Assembly (NCBI GenBank): GCA_039621445.1
Contig: CP154954.1
Coordinates: forward strand, 71,452,150-71,516,149
Direction of reading: 5' to 3'
Source of the DNA: Euglena gracilis
Taxonomy: Eukaryota > Euglenida > Euglenophyceae > Euglenales
DNA length: 64,000 nt
Under the pieces are notes generated by a model, which worked only from the letters and a program-made list of their open reading frames with translations, ran no database searches and was not told the origin of the DNA. A program made the position numbers and the translations under genes. Numbering within the stretch: position 1 is the first letter of the stretch; each line of letters starts with the position of its first letter. Shown piece by piece: positions 37,631 to 61,985 of the stretch.

Positions 37631-38784
37631 TGCACACACATGCGCGCACGTGTGCACGCGTGCGCGAACACACCGCATCCCAAGGTGACGTACCCTGGAA
37701 GGGCACAGGGGGGCACGAAGGGGTCAGAGGGAAGGAATCGGAATCCCTGCTGGGCAGGGACGCGACGGCTGGCGGAACGCCAGGCGATGTGCTACCTGGG
37801 AGAGGTGCTGGGGGGGATGATATGAGAGGCTGGTTTGCGTTGCGGGGACGGCAGCGGGCAACCGACTGCGGGCCCAGGGACAAGGCACACCCCGGGCTGT
37901 TTTTAAACGACAAAGTTAACATGCGGCAGAATTGACTTTGATCGACGTCGGGCATTGGGATTTATAACTGGGGGAAGGGAAGGGAATGTGAGTGAGTATG
38001 AAGTCACGACCATTAACAAAGAGGTGGATTGCTCATCCGGTTTTATTTTATTATATTAAGAGGAAAATCATACAACTCATATACAAATATGCATATGAAA
38101 GACTTGTGATTTTATTGCTGACGGATAAAATAACATCGCGGTTTAGGCCTGGGCCTATAAATCACAGATACAAGCAGATGCTGGTATGTGCATCAACGAA
38201 TGGATAACTAACACACACACCTCCATGCACCTCTATGTACTACTACACCATGTCGATATACACCCAATTTTATGCATTTTCTCGGTGGTCGTGGTGAGAC
38301 AAAATTCCAACAGCATGATCCAAACTTGGAACATCCAGATCCAAAATACCCATACAATGTTTGGCCAAGGAAAGTCATACCAGAAAACGATGAGATAATA
38401 AAAAACAGCACAATATACGGATGCTTGCCCCCCTTATCTCAACCCTGCCTGCTGAACAAATGAACGGCTTCAATGTTCTCTCATGCTTGGGGTCAGGGCG
38501 ACGGAAACCGTGCGTTGGATGGGAGGGGGAGGCGGGCAAGCACGATTCGGAAGTGTACTGTCACAGTGCGGTGACTTCTGGCTTTCAAGGATGGCGGCGG
38601 CGTGTCTTGCGTGAAGGCCACCGCGGCAAGGAACATGTGAAACGTCATTGACCTCGCGCCTCAATCGGCCTTCTGTTGGAGACCGGGGAGGGGTCCCCCC
38701 ACCCAGCTAGCCTGGCATGGGACGCCCCCCCCCGACCCATGGGGGGGGGGGGGCGCCCAGACCCACATCGGGCCGTCTAAACTC

Positions 38785-39107
38785 CCCCCACCTATAAGAA
38801 ACCCCCCTCTATAAGAAACCCCCACCTATAAGAAACCCTTTGGGAATTTTCGGACCTACGCCCACCTATGAGAAACCCCCACCTATAAGAAACCCCTGGG
38901 GAGCTTTGAACCCAACCACCCCCTTTTTTCTTCGGCGCCGAAGGCGCCGAAGTAAATTTGTGACCGTTTTTGGCCACTTTTGGCCTTTTGTCGGCTCAAA
39001 ACTTTTTCGGACATTGAAACCCACCTATAAGAAACCCCCACCTATAAGAAACCCCTCGGGCCATTTTTTGGAAACCCACCTATAAGAAACGGGTTTCTTA
39101 TAGGTGG
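38785..39107. repeat. ACCTATAAGAAACCCCC repeat cluster
   Basis: At least eight scattered direct copies of ACCTATAAGAAACCCC. It ends in a perfect palindrome with arms CCCACCTATAAGAAAC and GTTTCTTATAGGTGGG. The middle holds TTCGGCGCCGAAGGCGCCGAA. It may be a decayed inverted-repeat element. No target duplication was found. Confidence 0.75.
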
Positions 39108-39400
39108 GGGGGGTTTAAGGCCACATTTAGGCTAAGGTCTAAGGCTTCGCGCCAAAACCCAGACCGGGGTCTCTTGCCCGGGACCCCTGGGGGAGGGGGG
39201 GGGGGCGGCCTCAGACCTGGCTCTTCCGAGAGAAGAAAAAGGAAGCCTGGCTTGAATTGCAATTATTTGTGGCTTTTTTCAAAACAGGACAATTGTCACA
39301 AATATGCCAAATTACATTATTTTATAGGCACAGGTCTGACGAACAAAAATGGGGGGAAAAAGAAGCGGAGACCCGATAAATGATCCGTGACTCTCCTCAG

Positions 39401-39859
39401 CAGGGAATTTCTTAAGGACCCCTGGGGGACCAGCCTCCGGCTGGCAAACAGGCTGCTGGCTGGAAATGAGCTGCTGGCTAGACCCCCCCGGGGGGGGGGT
39501 CCGGGGCTGGAGCGGGCTGGGCTGGGCTGGGTCGATGAAAACCAAATTTTTCTAACCCATTTTTGTCATTTTCGACAATTTGGTGGATGGATCTGGATCA
39601 AGGCTGGGGGGGCTGTGATGGAGGAAGCTGCAATGAGGGGGAAAATGCATGGATAGGTGAGCTGGGCAGCCCAGTTGGCTGGCCAGCCTGCGGCCGGCTG
39701 GCCCGGCCTTCGGCCGGGCTGGACCCGACTTTATTTCAGTCGACCCCCGGGGGGGTGGGGGCTCCCAGCCCGAATTTGGCTGCTGGCTGGATTCGAGCTG
39801 CTGGCTGGCTGGACCCCCCCCCCCGGGGTAGGGTACCCTCCGGCTTAAGAAATTCCCTG
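39401..39859. mobile_element. hAT-like element family A, copy 2 (459 bp)
   Basis: Starts CAGGGAATTTCTTAAG and ends CTTAAGAAATTCCCTG, a perfect 16-bp inverted repeat. Flanked by CTCCTCAG and CTCGTCAG (7 of 8). The interior matches copy 1 at 32,875-33,343: CAGCCTCCGGCTGGCAAA, a CCCCCCGGGGGG hairpin and GTACCCTCCGGCTTAAG. Non-coding, lies between genes 2 and 3. Confidence 0.85.
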
Positions 39860-42800
39860 CTCGTCAGCCTTCTTTTACCAAACCAGGGGGGAGTGCTTTG
39901 TGCTATGGGGTGCCTGCCCATAACAAGCACCCCCTCCCTGGGGGTGTCGGTTTTGGACCCTGGTGCCTGCCAACCAAACCAATTTCCTTGAAAATGGTCA
40001 TTTTCAGGTCCTGGCACCTTCGCTATCGCACTACCCACCCCAAAAATCGTCAGGGGAAGGGGACAAAAAAAATGCCCCTTCCTGCCCATAGCACCCCGGC
40101 TCCCTTAGAAAAAGCCTGATTCCTGTCTAGCCCCCGGAGAGAAGCTGCACAGCGGCATATTCTTTGGAATGGCCAAACACACCCTCCATCACTTTTAACC
40201 CCCTTCCCCTGCACGCTGATATAAATGGGTTTAGGGGAAATATTAATGATCTCAGGAAAGAAATGCACCAACGCGCGAAGAAAATGGAGGGCCATATGAA
40301 AACTTTGAACTAACAGTTAGAAGATGTGGGTGAATAAATATGTAAATGTCACACCCATCAAATAAGGAGAAGGATGAGAGAAAGCTGGCGGAAAACCCCG
40401 CGGAACAACAACTTGCATAGACAAGAGGCTTCTGTTTACCAACTCTGATGGGGGGGTACCTTCTGTAGGGCTTTTCAAAAACACCTGATGGGGACCCGAA
40501 ACGTCAAATGTGATATACGCGAGTTGGTGTTTGCGTATTTTTGTTTCAATTCCGGTTCTGCAGTATTTGAGTTGCTTGAACCGCGCCTATGGTTACCATC
40601 AGCATAGAATCAATGTGCTTCAATTGCAAATTTTATCCCCAGGGTCTCTGTTGCAAAACTGTGGATTATCGCAGTCCTTGGTCCATTCATTATATTTCTG
40701 TTGACTTGGGCAACCAAACTAAAATAATGCGGTGAAAACAAAAGTGTTTCAGGGTCAAGAGTCATTTCCGCAATGGAACCACTTTCTGGATAATCGCAAT
40801 ATGTGACACCCAGGACAATATGTTTAATCAGGGAGGGGTCTGTTGCCCTAGGACCGCAGGAAGACGTGGAAAGAATTTAAAAGTTAGGGTACCCTGGAGC
40901 ATCTTTCCGCACAGTATACAGCGCATGTACATGTAGCATGTGTGTTTGGGGACCTTAGAACAGATGCCTCACCAACCTGGGATGTTGCTGGAACGATTTG
41001 GGACAGATGAAACCGAGCCCTAAATACCCCCCCTTGTCCAACAACCACTAATGTTCGTCTCCGACGGGGAGGGGTGTGGCGGTCAAATGTTCGTCCGACG
41101 AAGGGGGGGGGGGGTGAGGGGGGACCGCAGGTCAGCAAAAAATTGGTCACAGATGATATATGATATATGTGATATATGGAAAATTTGGGCGTTTTTTTTT
41201 GTTGCCATTTTTGGCATTTTTTTTGCGTACACTTTTGGCAACCTTTGGCCTCTTTTAGACATTTTTGGTCATTTTTGACCATTTTGACCACCTTCGGCCA
41301 TTTTTTTGGCCAGCTTTTTTTTTGTTGCCATTTTTGGCAATTTTTTTGCATACACTTTTGGCAACCTTTGGCCTCTTTTAGACATTTTTGGTCATTTTTG
41401 ACCATTTTGACCACCTTCGGCCATTTTTTTTGGCCAGCTTTCAACAACTTTGCGATTTGCCACAATCTCGCACACTTACATCAATTTTAGTAATTTTGGG
41501 GAATTTGGAACAATTTTATGGAGTTATTGGCCTGTTTCATGCCATTTTCAGCCAATTTGCGGTAATCCCAACAAATTGCAGAAAAAATTGTCTGAGATAT
41601 GGAAATACAAAAAATATAAAAACAATTAAATCATCCAAATTGTGGGCAATCGTCCATTTGAACGTTGAACAAAACGGATAATTACTGCTGTTGTCCCTGT
41701 AATTACTTGTGACAGTGGCTCCTTTGCACAATCAATTGTGCAAAAGGACCAACAGTTTTTTCTAAAGTCAAAATGAATAGTATTGTGTAACTCCCGCCCC
41801 TCTTCCAACGACCGGGCTTGTTCATGGACAACCCGAGTCAGACGTAATATATCTATGTGCGATGTTGGTTCAATGCTTGAGGGAAGAATTATCGTTCCTT
41901 TGCGAAAATGGTCCGTTCAAAGGAGGGATTTGCGAATACTTTTACATGTCAAATTATTGAAGATTTTCATTATCTGAATTTCAAAGATATTCAAAAAACA
42001 TTGAAAAGGTTGTATTTGGCAAAATACCCGCCTTCTGGGTCCTAAATCGGGCATCGGCAACTGAGCCTGTGAAAAATCATTTATGACCTTGAAAAATCAA
42101 AAAAAAAAAACTGCAATTCAATCTGTTTTCTTTGAAAAAAAAATCGGCTGAAACTTGGGGTGCGCTTCATACCCAGTCTTTTCATCAAATTTGAGTCGCA
42201 CTGAACCTCCATAAATAATAGCCTCCAAAGATTTTAGACAAAAACTTGAATAACCCCCCCCCCCCCCCCGATGCTCTGAGCTTGAACGTCGTGACTTTCG
42301 CCACCTGCCAGAACGCATAAAACTGCCAATTTTCTGAACATAAATTTAAAATTGTTTACACAAAAAACCATTCACTCTTGACAGGAGGGCCCTAAAAAAA
42401 TATTTGTTGGTCATTTTGGGGGAAAATTGAGCATTTTGAGGGCATTTCTGCAGGGGCCCATTTTCCCCCCAGAAGGGGGGGGGGCAAAAATAGCCCCCCC
42501 TTCAGGTTTTAAGTGAGTGAATGAATAATAGGCCCATGGCGCTATATTATTTGGGGTTTTCATCGCCTGCCATGGAAAATGTTCGAGGGCATATTGTGCA
42601 ACACCATGAAACGTAATTGGCCAACTTAGATAAACACCTCGACTTTGTGCTCCTGTCTCAGAAATATCCACCGGCAAGGCTTCAAAAAAAAGTTGGGACA
42701 CTTGCACAATTGACAAATGAACCTCTTGGCAAACCATTCAAGGAATAAAGCAATGTTTATGGGGGTGGTCCAGCACAACAAGAACACAGGAGATGGCAAA

Positions 42801-43490
42801 TGAATAAAACATGTTCCCCAGCGCAGTTACACAACGGAAAACTGTTTTCGTTATTGTGAGGGTGTCACAGAGTCTCAGAACGTGTGGGTCAGCTACCATG
42901 AACTCAAATGGTAACTGGTAGAAATCTCACTGTATTCTTTATTCTTATCTACGAAAAATATCAGAGTTCTCAAATAGCTAGCTTCCTCCTGAAAAATAAA
43001 CTCCTTTCCCAATGGTAGTTGCTGCATAGGGAATCGAACAGACAGTGTAAGTAGTGTGATTTTGTCCATTTTCTCATTTTCCAGTGGTCAACTCCAGGGC
43101 GTTCCACAACTCCGCCACATGATTCATGTTTCGGAGGGCCAAAAAAACCAAATTTTGGTTTGTCACACTCCCTAGTTTCATTCCCACAAAATCGTGCAGA
43201 AAAACCTGCACCTTAACCCCTTGAAATAAATTTTGTGTTCCTGTGCGCAGGCCAAATACTAGGAAATCTTTATGGTTACATTTATTTGTTTGATTTTAGG
43301 AGGTATTCAGGCCCGTCCACTTTCGTCCACAAAAAAAAACCAGAAAAAGACAAGAGTGCCGGAGACTAGAAAACTGTAAATATTTTCATGCTCCTCAACT
43401 CGGACTTGGCATCCCAGCGCCTATATCCAGCAGAAGCGCAACCGACCACAGACACCCATGCCAATGTGGATGGGAAGTTCGGTTGTGGCT

Positions 43491-55144
<11,654 letters not shown>

Positions 55145-55165
55145 CTGTGGAAGACAGGTGTGGCG

Positions 55166-55428
55166 TGGCATATCATTTCATCTCATCTCATATCATCTCA
55201 TGTCATCTCATCTCATCTCATATCATCTCATGTCATCTCATATCATATCATATCATCTCATATCATATCATATCATATCATGTCATATCATCTCATATCA
55301 TATCATGTCATGTCATGTCACGTCACGTCACGTCACATCACATCACATCACATCACATCACATCACATCACATCACATCACATCACATCACATCACATCA
55401 CATCACATCACATCACATCACATCATCA
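55166..55428. repeat. Pentanucleotide array (TCATA, TCATC, TCATG, TCACA)
   Basis: About 260 bp of five-base TCATN and TCACN units, with a clean switch from mixed units to pure CATCA at about 55,330. It lies just upstream of gene 3. Confidence 0.95.
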
Positions 55429-56171
55429 CAATGGGGGAACTGAATATCCATCCACCTCAAGGGTGTAAGGCTCCTCTAATTGACCTCTGCAGCCTTCCCA
55501 AATTTCTGCTGAAGAACTATCCAGTCACTTGCATTGCTTCATCTTGCGGGTCTTTTTTGGCACTTCTTTTGGCGGTTTAACAATTTTCATGGCTTATCTA
55601 TAAGTTTCCTCTGCCACTGAAATTCTGATACTTGGAACACTCGGTGTGCATGCTGCAAAGCGCAGAATTTTTTTGATTCTTTGAGGGGACTGAGAAAACG
55701 ATCACTATTGTGTTATTGTGAGGCCAAAGTCAAGAGACAAGCACACCCTCCCCTCTGGAGGTTTCAAAAAATGGGCAAAAGAATACAGCTGCAACTGAGG
55801 AGGACGAAAGCTCTTTAGGGCAGAGCCTCCCACCGAGTCCACACACAACTTTACCTTGACACCCGAAACCTTGTTGTGAAGACGCCGCCACACCGTGGAC
55901 TAAAACCTGGGGTTCCTTGAAATGGAATGAAACCAACACCGGGCAGCGCGTCTGATGGCAAACGCAGTCTTTGCGCCATCATTGGAAGGAAGATAGCTAA
56001 CGGGGGGGGGGGGGGAGAAACCGTTGCAGCAGAGCGATGAACGAGCAGAGCAATGACGGGAGGAAGAACATTCAACGGAGGTCGGCATATGAATACACTG
56101 TGGGGGGGGAACAGGGGTCAGCGGGACGCACAACACACGCCACTCTTTGGCGGGTGGTCGAGTGGTCGTTA

Positions 56172-56343
56172 GACATAACCCCCCCCCCCCCCGGGAAACT
56201 GTCACCCGACAGGCTGGACAATACCGGGGACCCTGACAACTTCCTATACTGATAGGTTGGCCGGAACCGGGGACCCTTACAGTTTCCTGGGAGGGATCCT
56301 GACAGGTTCTTGGGCAAGACAGTTTCCCGGGGGGGGGGGGGGG
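56172..56343. mobile_element. CCCGGGAAACTGTCA-family element, most complete copy
   Basis: Starts with a C run and CCCGGGAAACTGTCA and ends TGACAGTTTCCCGGG-like (AGACAGTTTCCCGGG) plus a G run, so the terminal inverted repeats are about 15 bp. The interior has GGGGACCCTGACAACTTCCT and GGTTGGCCGG units. The poly-C/poly-G edges prevent a clear target-duplication call. Confidence 0.7.
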
Positions 56344-56510
56344 TAGGTGGGGTTCTGACCAACGTGGGAGGAAGGGTCGTAACAGTCGTGACACTGGCTG
56401 ACTGGGTTCTTTGGCAAAAAAAATGGTCTTCAATTTGTCGAAAAAAATGTCCTCTGGCCAGGGAGAGGTAGCTAGAGAAAAGGTGTCGTTGGACATGGGG
56501 GGGGGGACAA

Positions 56511-56993
56511 GTGTGTCAGCTGTCGCTTTGGTGGACTGTGCAGAACACGCATTCGTTAAGCCAGGCAGGCAATCCTGGAAATAGATCATGTGGAAGACTA
56601 CTTAGAAGAGAACAGGTGAACGGTTGGAAACTTTTGGTTCCTTTCACGGCGATTCTGACGCTCTTGCTTGCTGCAAGGATGCATTTAGCTGTTGATTTCA
56701 ATTGGCAAGAAACAAAAAGTCTTGCAAAGCAAAATTTCAAGTGCCTCAAAACTTGCACAAATATCATTATTTCACTCAAGCCAGCTTTATTCATGTTTTT
56801 CCAATGCGACCAAACAGACTCCTGTGTAGCTGAAGGCCAGAGGCTGGAGACAGGCCAGAGACACAAGAAGTTCACATCATCTCATTGGTGTTTGATTTAC
56901 AATTACTTCACATTTCACGCCAACTGCCAATCTGAACCTTCGGCCAAGGTGAGTAAACATGGTATCCTTTCCAACATCTCCAATCAGCTTTGA
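56511..56993 (+). other. Open frame of 160 codons, unrecognised
   Basis: One of the longest frames in the window not built from a simple repeat. It begins MCQLSLWWTVQNTHSLSQAG and has a hydrophobic stretch (FTAILTLLLAARM). The opposite strand is also open for 119 codons. No motif recognised, and composition is not like the GC-rich exons. It may be chance. Confidence 0.15.
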
Positions 56994-56999
56994 AATGCA

Positions 57000-58380
57000 C
57001 TGCTTTAGTTTCGCAAATGCCTTTCTTGCATTCATGCAATGACTACTTCTGACGGGGACAACTTAACATGGCAAAAATGATATCACGTCACTCGATCAGT
57101 CAATTTCAAAGGAAGGCTGCAAACGCGGGGCCAGGGTTGAAAAGAAAAGAAGCCTGCGCCGAATCACCAAATAGAACCCCGATATGTCGATTATTTGCGT
57201 CACTTTCATCAAAATCCGCACTTCTTTTTTAAAATCAGTCAGTCATTTCAGTTGTGTGTTGTGGCCTTCGCAGACCATGCTTCTCGATACTCAGGTTGGC
57301 GGTCGAGGCAACACCACGCGGAGATGGAGATGGGTGGATGGAGATGGAGTGGAGAGGATTGTAGCGCCGGGGGTGCGCACAGCAAACCTCACCCAGGCAG
57401 AACCGTGAAGCGGGTGTGTGGGTCCCAGAGGACACAGCAGAAGGGAGTGGTGAAGGGGTTGATATCGTCAGGAATGTTGAGTTGTCTCAGGCGATGTAAC
57501 TGCCCAAACAAAATCTGACTGGGATTATTTTAATGCATCAACAGTAAACAGGCCCCAAAACTCCAAAAACACCCCAATATACTAAATCCCCCTCAAAATG
57601 ATACCCAGGTCTTACCTTGGGTCCGTTGCTGGAAATAACCAGGGGGTCTTTTTTGGTCTGTGGCCTGTGGCCGAAAGAAAAAACATAATTTTCAGGTTCC
57701 CAAAAAACGCGTGAAAATTTCCTCCGGGGCTTCGTGTGCCACGTGTACATTGGTACAATTTGACATTTACCATTTTTTTTGAATGAAAACCCCCAGAGTT
57801 TTTTGACATTTGATCATTCTCCGATCTGAAAATGGGATGTTTGGTGACGTTCACCCACACGGGGCTTCGCGCTGTCCAGGGGGTCTAATTTTGGGTGGGT
57901 TAAGCTGTTAAGTTAAGTTAAGGGGATGAGACGCCAAAGGCAAGCGGGATTTGAAGTGAGCTATCCAGATATTCCTCTCCTCCTTGCAATACTCCATGTC
58001 AAATCGCTTTGGCGTTCGACCCTCGGAGTGCTGCAAAACCGAGAACTCTTGAGGCCGTTTCTGCCTCACCTAAAATTCAAATCTGCTTTGGCTAACCATC
58101 AACTTTGCAGGCTGGGGACACTTTTGCACATTTCGACCCCATGCAACAGTCTTTGGACAATATTTTGTCCAAAAATTTGCCCACGACATTCCCCCCAGCA
58201 CACCCACACAATCAACCCGACAGCGGACCCTCCAAAAAAAGTTTAAATTTCAGGGGGTGGGGTCAGAGGAAGCGGTTTCCTGCCTCCTCCCCTGCTTCAC
58301 CCTGGTATTTTTCAGGCAGCTTACGTCGCCTGAGATTCATTAACATTGATTCATCACCGTCACATTGTCGGGGGGGGGGG
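57000..58380. other. Unassigned segment upstream of gene 3
   Basis: No kinase-family exon recognised. On the minus strand at 57,365-57,470 a frame reads PDDINPFTTPFCCVLWDPHT then RFTVLPG before a GGTGAGG. This could be an exon end, but nothing confirms it. Confidence 0.3.
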
Positions 58381-58384
58381 CTGT

Positions 58385-58510
58385 AGAGTGACACGCACCA
58401 CACATCGAGCATGGAGATGCTCGAAGTGCATGGCCAGTCCACCGCCAGGATCGGCTCGCAGCAGACTGAGCGCCGATAACAGGCTCAGGCCAAATCCTCC
58501 AGAACAGAAG
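58385..58510 (-). CDS. Possible kinase ATPase G-box exon (fragment)
   Basis: Reads GGFGLSLLSALSLLRADPGG then GLAMHFEHLH on the minus strand. GGFGLSLL resembles the second glycine box of histidine-kinase ATPase domains (GxGLGL). No equivalent was located in gene 2. It is GC-rich and bounded by a poly-C run. Weak evidence for a fourth relative. Confidence 0.3.
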
Positions 58511-59019
58511 GATCACAGAAGCTTCCGACTGTCCGTCGGGGAGGGGGTCACTTCAAAAGAAATTAATAAATCGCTTTTCAACACCAGTCACCCACTTCCT
58601 TCCCGGGGGGGGGGGGGCTTGGGGGGTACTTGGGCCAAAATGTCTGAAATCAAATCAAGTCAATAGAGTTCAGCAAAAACTCGAAGAAAAATTCTGGCAC
58701 CTTCGGCGATGGGTGGCCACTTTCGGCCACTCCTGGGGGACCGGGGGGCTGGAGCCAAAAACCAGGCAATAGTCACTCTGAAAAAAACCAGTCAGTCACC
58801 GGGGTGGGGTTGGACCTTAGAAAAAACTTGGTTCTTACTTTTTGGGGCGGTTAAGCAATGGCCTGGTTCCGACCCTCACCGCGTCCACAACAAAGTCATG
58901 CACCGGCTTGCTGTTAAAAGGGTGTAGGTCAAATTCCGCTTTTATTACATTACACTATTTTTAGAGCAAAGAAAAAACAATTTTGTCCACGCCCACAATC
59001 AATTTGTCCATACCTACTG

Positions 59020-59180
59020 CCCCCCACCCCGGGAAACTGTCATGCCCAAGGACCTGTCAGGGTTCTGCCCGGGAAACTGTCAGGGTCCGTTGCCGGCAAC
59101 CTGTCATGATGAAAAATTGTCAGGGTCCCCGCGACCAGCCAACCCGTCAGGTGACAATTTCCCGGGGGGGGGGGGGGGCA
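59020..59180. mobile_element. CCCGGGAAACTGTCA-family element, inverted orientation
   Basis: Starts CCCCGGGAAACTGTCATGCC and ends GTGACAATTTCCCGGGG. It contains repeated CTGTCAGGGT units (five or more). Compared with the 22.4-kb copy the internal unit is read in the opposite direction. Confidence 0.7.
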
Positions 59181-59589
59181 AGGGTCCATATGGGTCAGAG
59201 AGGCGTAGTGGAAGGGTCCTGAATGAGTGGGGAGGGGAGGGATCTGGACCCCTCCCTGGCGTCAGACCCCTCCAGGGGGGTCTGATCCGGGTTTGAAATA
59301 AGGGCAGTCTGGCAGTTGGGGGTCCAGCAGTGGGGGGTGGGTAGAGGGAAACCCCCCCCTGTGCATGGCGTACTCCAGGTGACAGAATTTTGTCCTTCCG
59401 CAAAGTGCCCGGCCAAAAAATCTGGCCCCCAAAATTACCCAAACGAGCCGCTTTTTTCCATTTCTGGGGCAGACAATAATGACAAAAAAAGTTGACCTTT
59501 TGGGGGGTTAGCAAGCGCAAAAATAGGTCACAGGCAATAAATTAATACGTAAAAAAAATAATCTGATAATTCACGACACCCAGGGGGGT

Positions 59590-59690
59590 TTCGGGCTGGC
59601 CAAAACCACCCATTAACCATGCCAGCAATGTTGCCCAGAAGAGTCCTGCAATTTCCAGCACTGGAGGTGTGGATTGGCCCAGTCTGCTCC
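59590..59690 (-). CDS. Possible membrane-helix exon (fragment)
   Basis: Reads VLEIAGLFWATLLAWLMGGF on the minus strand, a single hydrophobic helix. No paralog was identified. It lies next to the 2.2-kb mobile element and may belong to the same decayed relative as 58.4 and 62.7 kb. Confidence 0.2.
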
Positions 59691-59745
59691 AGCTGTTGCT
59701 GGAAAGAAGGACGGTGGGGGAGGGGCTGCCTGGCCTAGTTGGGGA

Positions 59746-61985
59746 CAGGCACCTATAGTCAAGCCCAAAAATTTCCTCATTTTAGGCCATTTTAGGCCAT
59801 TTTAGGCCATTTTAGGCTATTTAAGGCCATTTTAGGCCATTTTAGGCCATTTTAAGGTATAGGTGGGGGTTCTAAAATCATATTTTTTCGTTATTTTTGT
59901 CCCGAAAACTGTATCATAACGTGTGCAAACCTTCTCTTATTCAGTTATAACAAAAGTACATCCAAAAAGCATGCAAAATTCATGAACACTGGATCAAAAG
60001 CATGGGAAGCTCAACAAATCTTAATTCATTCCCATAGAGGAATTCTGAACAGCAAGAATTTGCGGCAATGAAAATTTTTCAGAAAAAAAATTTGAACAGA
60101 CATTAAAAGTTTTATTTGCAGTACCAGAAGGGCTCAGCTTTTTGTATTTTGGGGAAACTTAATACTGAAAAGAAAACCCTCTGAACAAGTTATAAATAGA
60201 AGATAATAATACACTAACCACACCCAAACACCATAATATATATCGTTTGATATAGCCAATGGGTATGCCCACCCCACAATGCCGGCACTGCGTGGCACTG
60301 CGTGGCACTGCATGTGGCACTGCGTGTGGCACTGCGTGGCACTGCGTGGGCACTGCGTGGCACTGCGTGCACTGTGTGGCACTGCGGGCCGTTAAACCCT
60401 TGTTTTTGCATCATTGGCATTTTCGGGCCATTCCACAACTTTGGGACACCCTATCCACCGGTATGCGCGGTTTGGGCTAACTCCCCGCCTGGGCCGAGAT
60501 ATGGCCGTTTTGTGGTTTCGCCTTGGGGGGACTCTGCGAAAAAAAGTGTCATTTTTGGGGTCAAAAAAAAATCGAAAATTTCAAAATATCGCAAAAACGC
60601 TGCGGAGTTGAGAAAAATTAAAGAGGATGTCATTCCACAACTTTGGGACGCCCAATCGATTGGTATGCGCGGTTTGGGCCAACTCCTTGTCTAGCCCGAG
60701 ATACGGCCGTTTTGGGGTTTTTGGATTGGATTCGGAAAAAAAATTTTGCCCAAAACCCCAAATTTGACCGCTTCTGGCTAGAAATGACGAACAATGACCA
60801 AAAAGATGCCTGAATAACGCTACATCATTGAAGGTGCTTGCATGCGGGTGAAACGGCCCGCAGTGCCACGCAGTGCCGGCACTGCAGGGTGGGCATCCCC
60901 AATTCATAAAAAAAATGCTTCTATAAATAATAAAAATATATTATTATCTTTCATAAAAAAATATAGTATCAAATCATAGTATCATTATAGTTAGCACCAT
61001 TATAAAAAATTTGTTGTACATCATTCATTTCTTTATGATGATAAATAATAAATATTTAAAGAATAATTATTAAGATCCATAATATAAACAAAAAAAAAAA
61101 CTCCCAAAAACAATAAAAGGTGAAATATGTGACCCTAATCCTACCTATATACCAATAAAATATTTCACATTCTATCATGTTTTATTTTTGTCATATTCAA
61201 TTTTATCATATTCATATATTTTATAATACTCAACTTTATTAATAATATGCTTTAAAGTGGTCATGATAGTTATTATTAACAATTACATATTATATCAATA
61301 CTATTTTTACTTAATATATATTTATTAATTTCTATTCCTAAACGTCATTAGAAAATATATATTAATAAAATAAAATTGATAATAATAAAATACCCACATT
61401 CAATATCCATATTCAACATATAAAATTTGTATGATAATAAAATGTCCATTCATAAAAAAATATTAAATTTCCTTAGAAAATTTATTGTAATACTTGCATT
61501 TTATATTTCAATTGAGATTTTCCAACATCTGTTACGTTTTTTTCCTGTCTTTTTCCCCGTGCTTCAAAACTTGCACTGTTTCATTATTTGTGAAACAGAC
61601 ATTGTTCCACACTGGAAAAAAATGGGAGTAAGAAAAATAATTCTGTCCAAACCTTCAAAGCTCAGCTACCAAAAGGTTGGGGACTGTGGGTTTGGGGACT
61701 GATGCTATTATTAATAGGGATAAAAACATGGGCCTTGTGGGGCTGTGCTCCTCCACCAAATCCACTGTTTTCCGTCCACATTAACAAAAGACACCGAAAG
61801 TCATTGCCTGAATGGATTCAGTTGTTCACAAAAAATTATGTGCAACAGAATTTTTCCCATTTTAGGCCATTTTAGGCCATTTTAGGCCATTTTAGGCCAT
61901 TTTAGGGACCCCCACCTATAGGGGGTCAAAAAGTCATTTTAGGCCATTTTAGGCCATTTTAGGCCATTTTAGCTATAGGTGCCTG
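59746..61985. mobile_element. hAT-like element of 2,240 bp with subterminal GGCCATTTTA repeats
   Basis: Starts CAGGCACCTATAG and ends CTATAGGTGCCTG. Flanked by GTTGGGGA and GTTGGGGG (7 of 8). Both ends carry four to seven direct copies of GGCCATTTTA, as expected of transposase-binding subterminal repeats. The interior has a GTGGCACTGC minisatellite (60,285-60,385), two copies of TCCACAACTTTGGGACRCCC with flanking similarity, and a very AT-rich block. No transposase frame seen, so non-autonomous or decayed. Confidence 0.7.
60905..61560. other. AT-rich block inside the 2.2-kb element
   Basis: About 650 bp with very low GC, strikingly unlike the rest of the window. The longest frame is 91 codons (61,427-61,702), Lys/Ile/Phe-rich, with no known motif. 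Organelle-derived filler is possible, but no organelle gene was recognised. Confidence 0.5.

Larger units (their letters stand above)
35764..43490. other. Spacer between genes 2 and 3
   Basis: About 7.7 kb without a recognised member of the kinase family. It holds microsatellites, a hAT-like element and poly-C/poly-G blocks. A frame at 37,740-37,825 (plus) reads RRLAERQAMCYLGEVLGGM and may be an isolated exon, but nothing supports it. A 123-bp unit is repeated in tandem at 41,201-41,323 and 41,324-41,443. Confidence 0.45.

Noticed and set aside
37640-37825. Plus-strand frame containing RRLAERQAMCYLGEVLGGM as a gene
   Set aside because: It looks exon-like in composition but has no second copy, motif or splice context.
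59746-61985. A transposase gene inside the 2.2-kb element
   Set aside because: No frame longer than about 130 codons and no hAT dimerisation motif seen.
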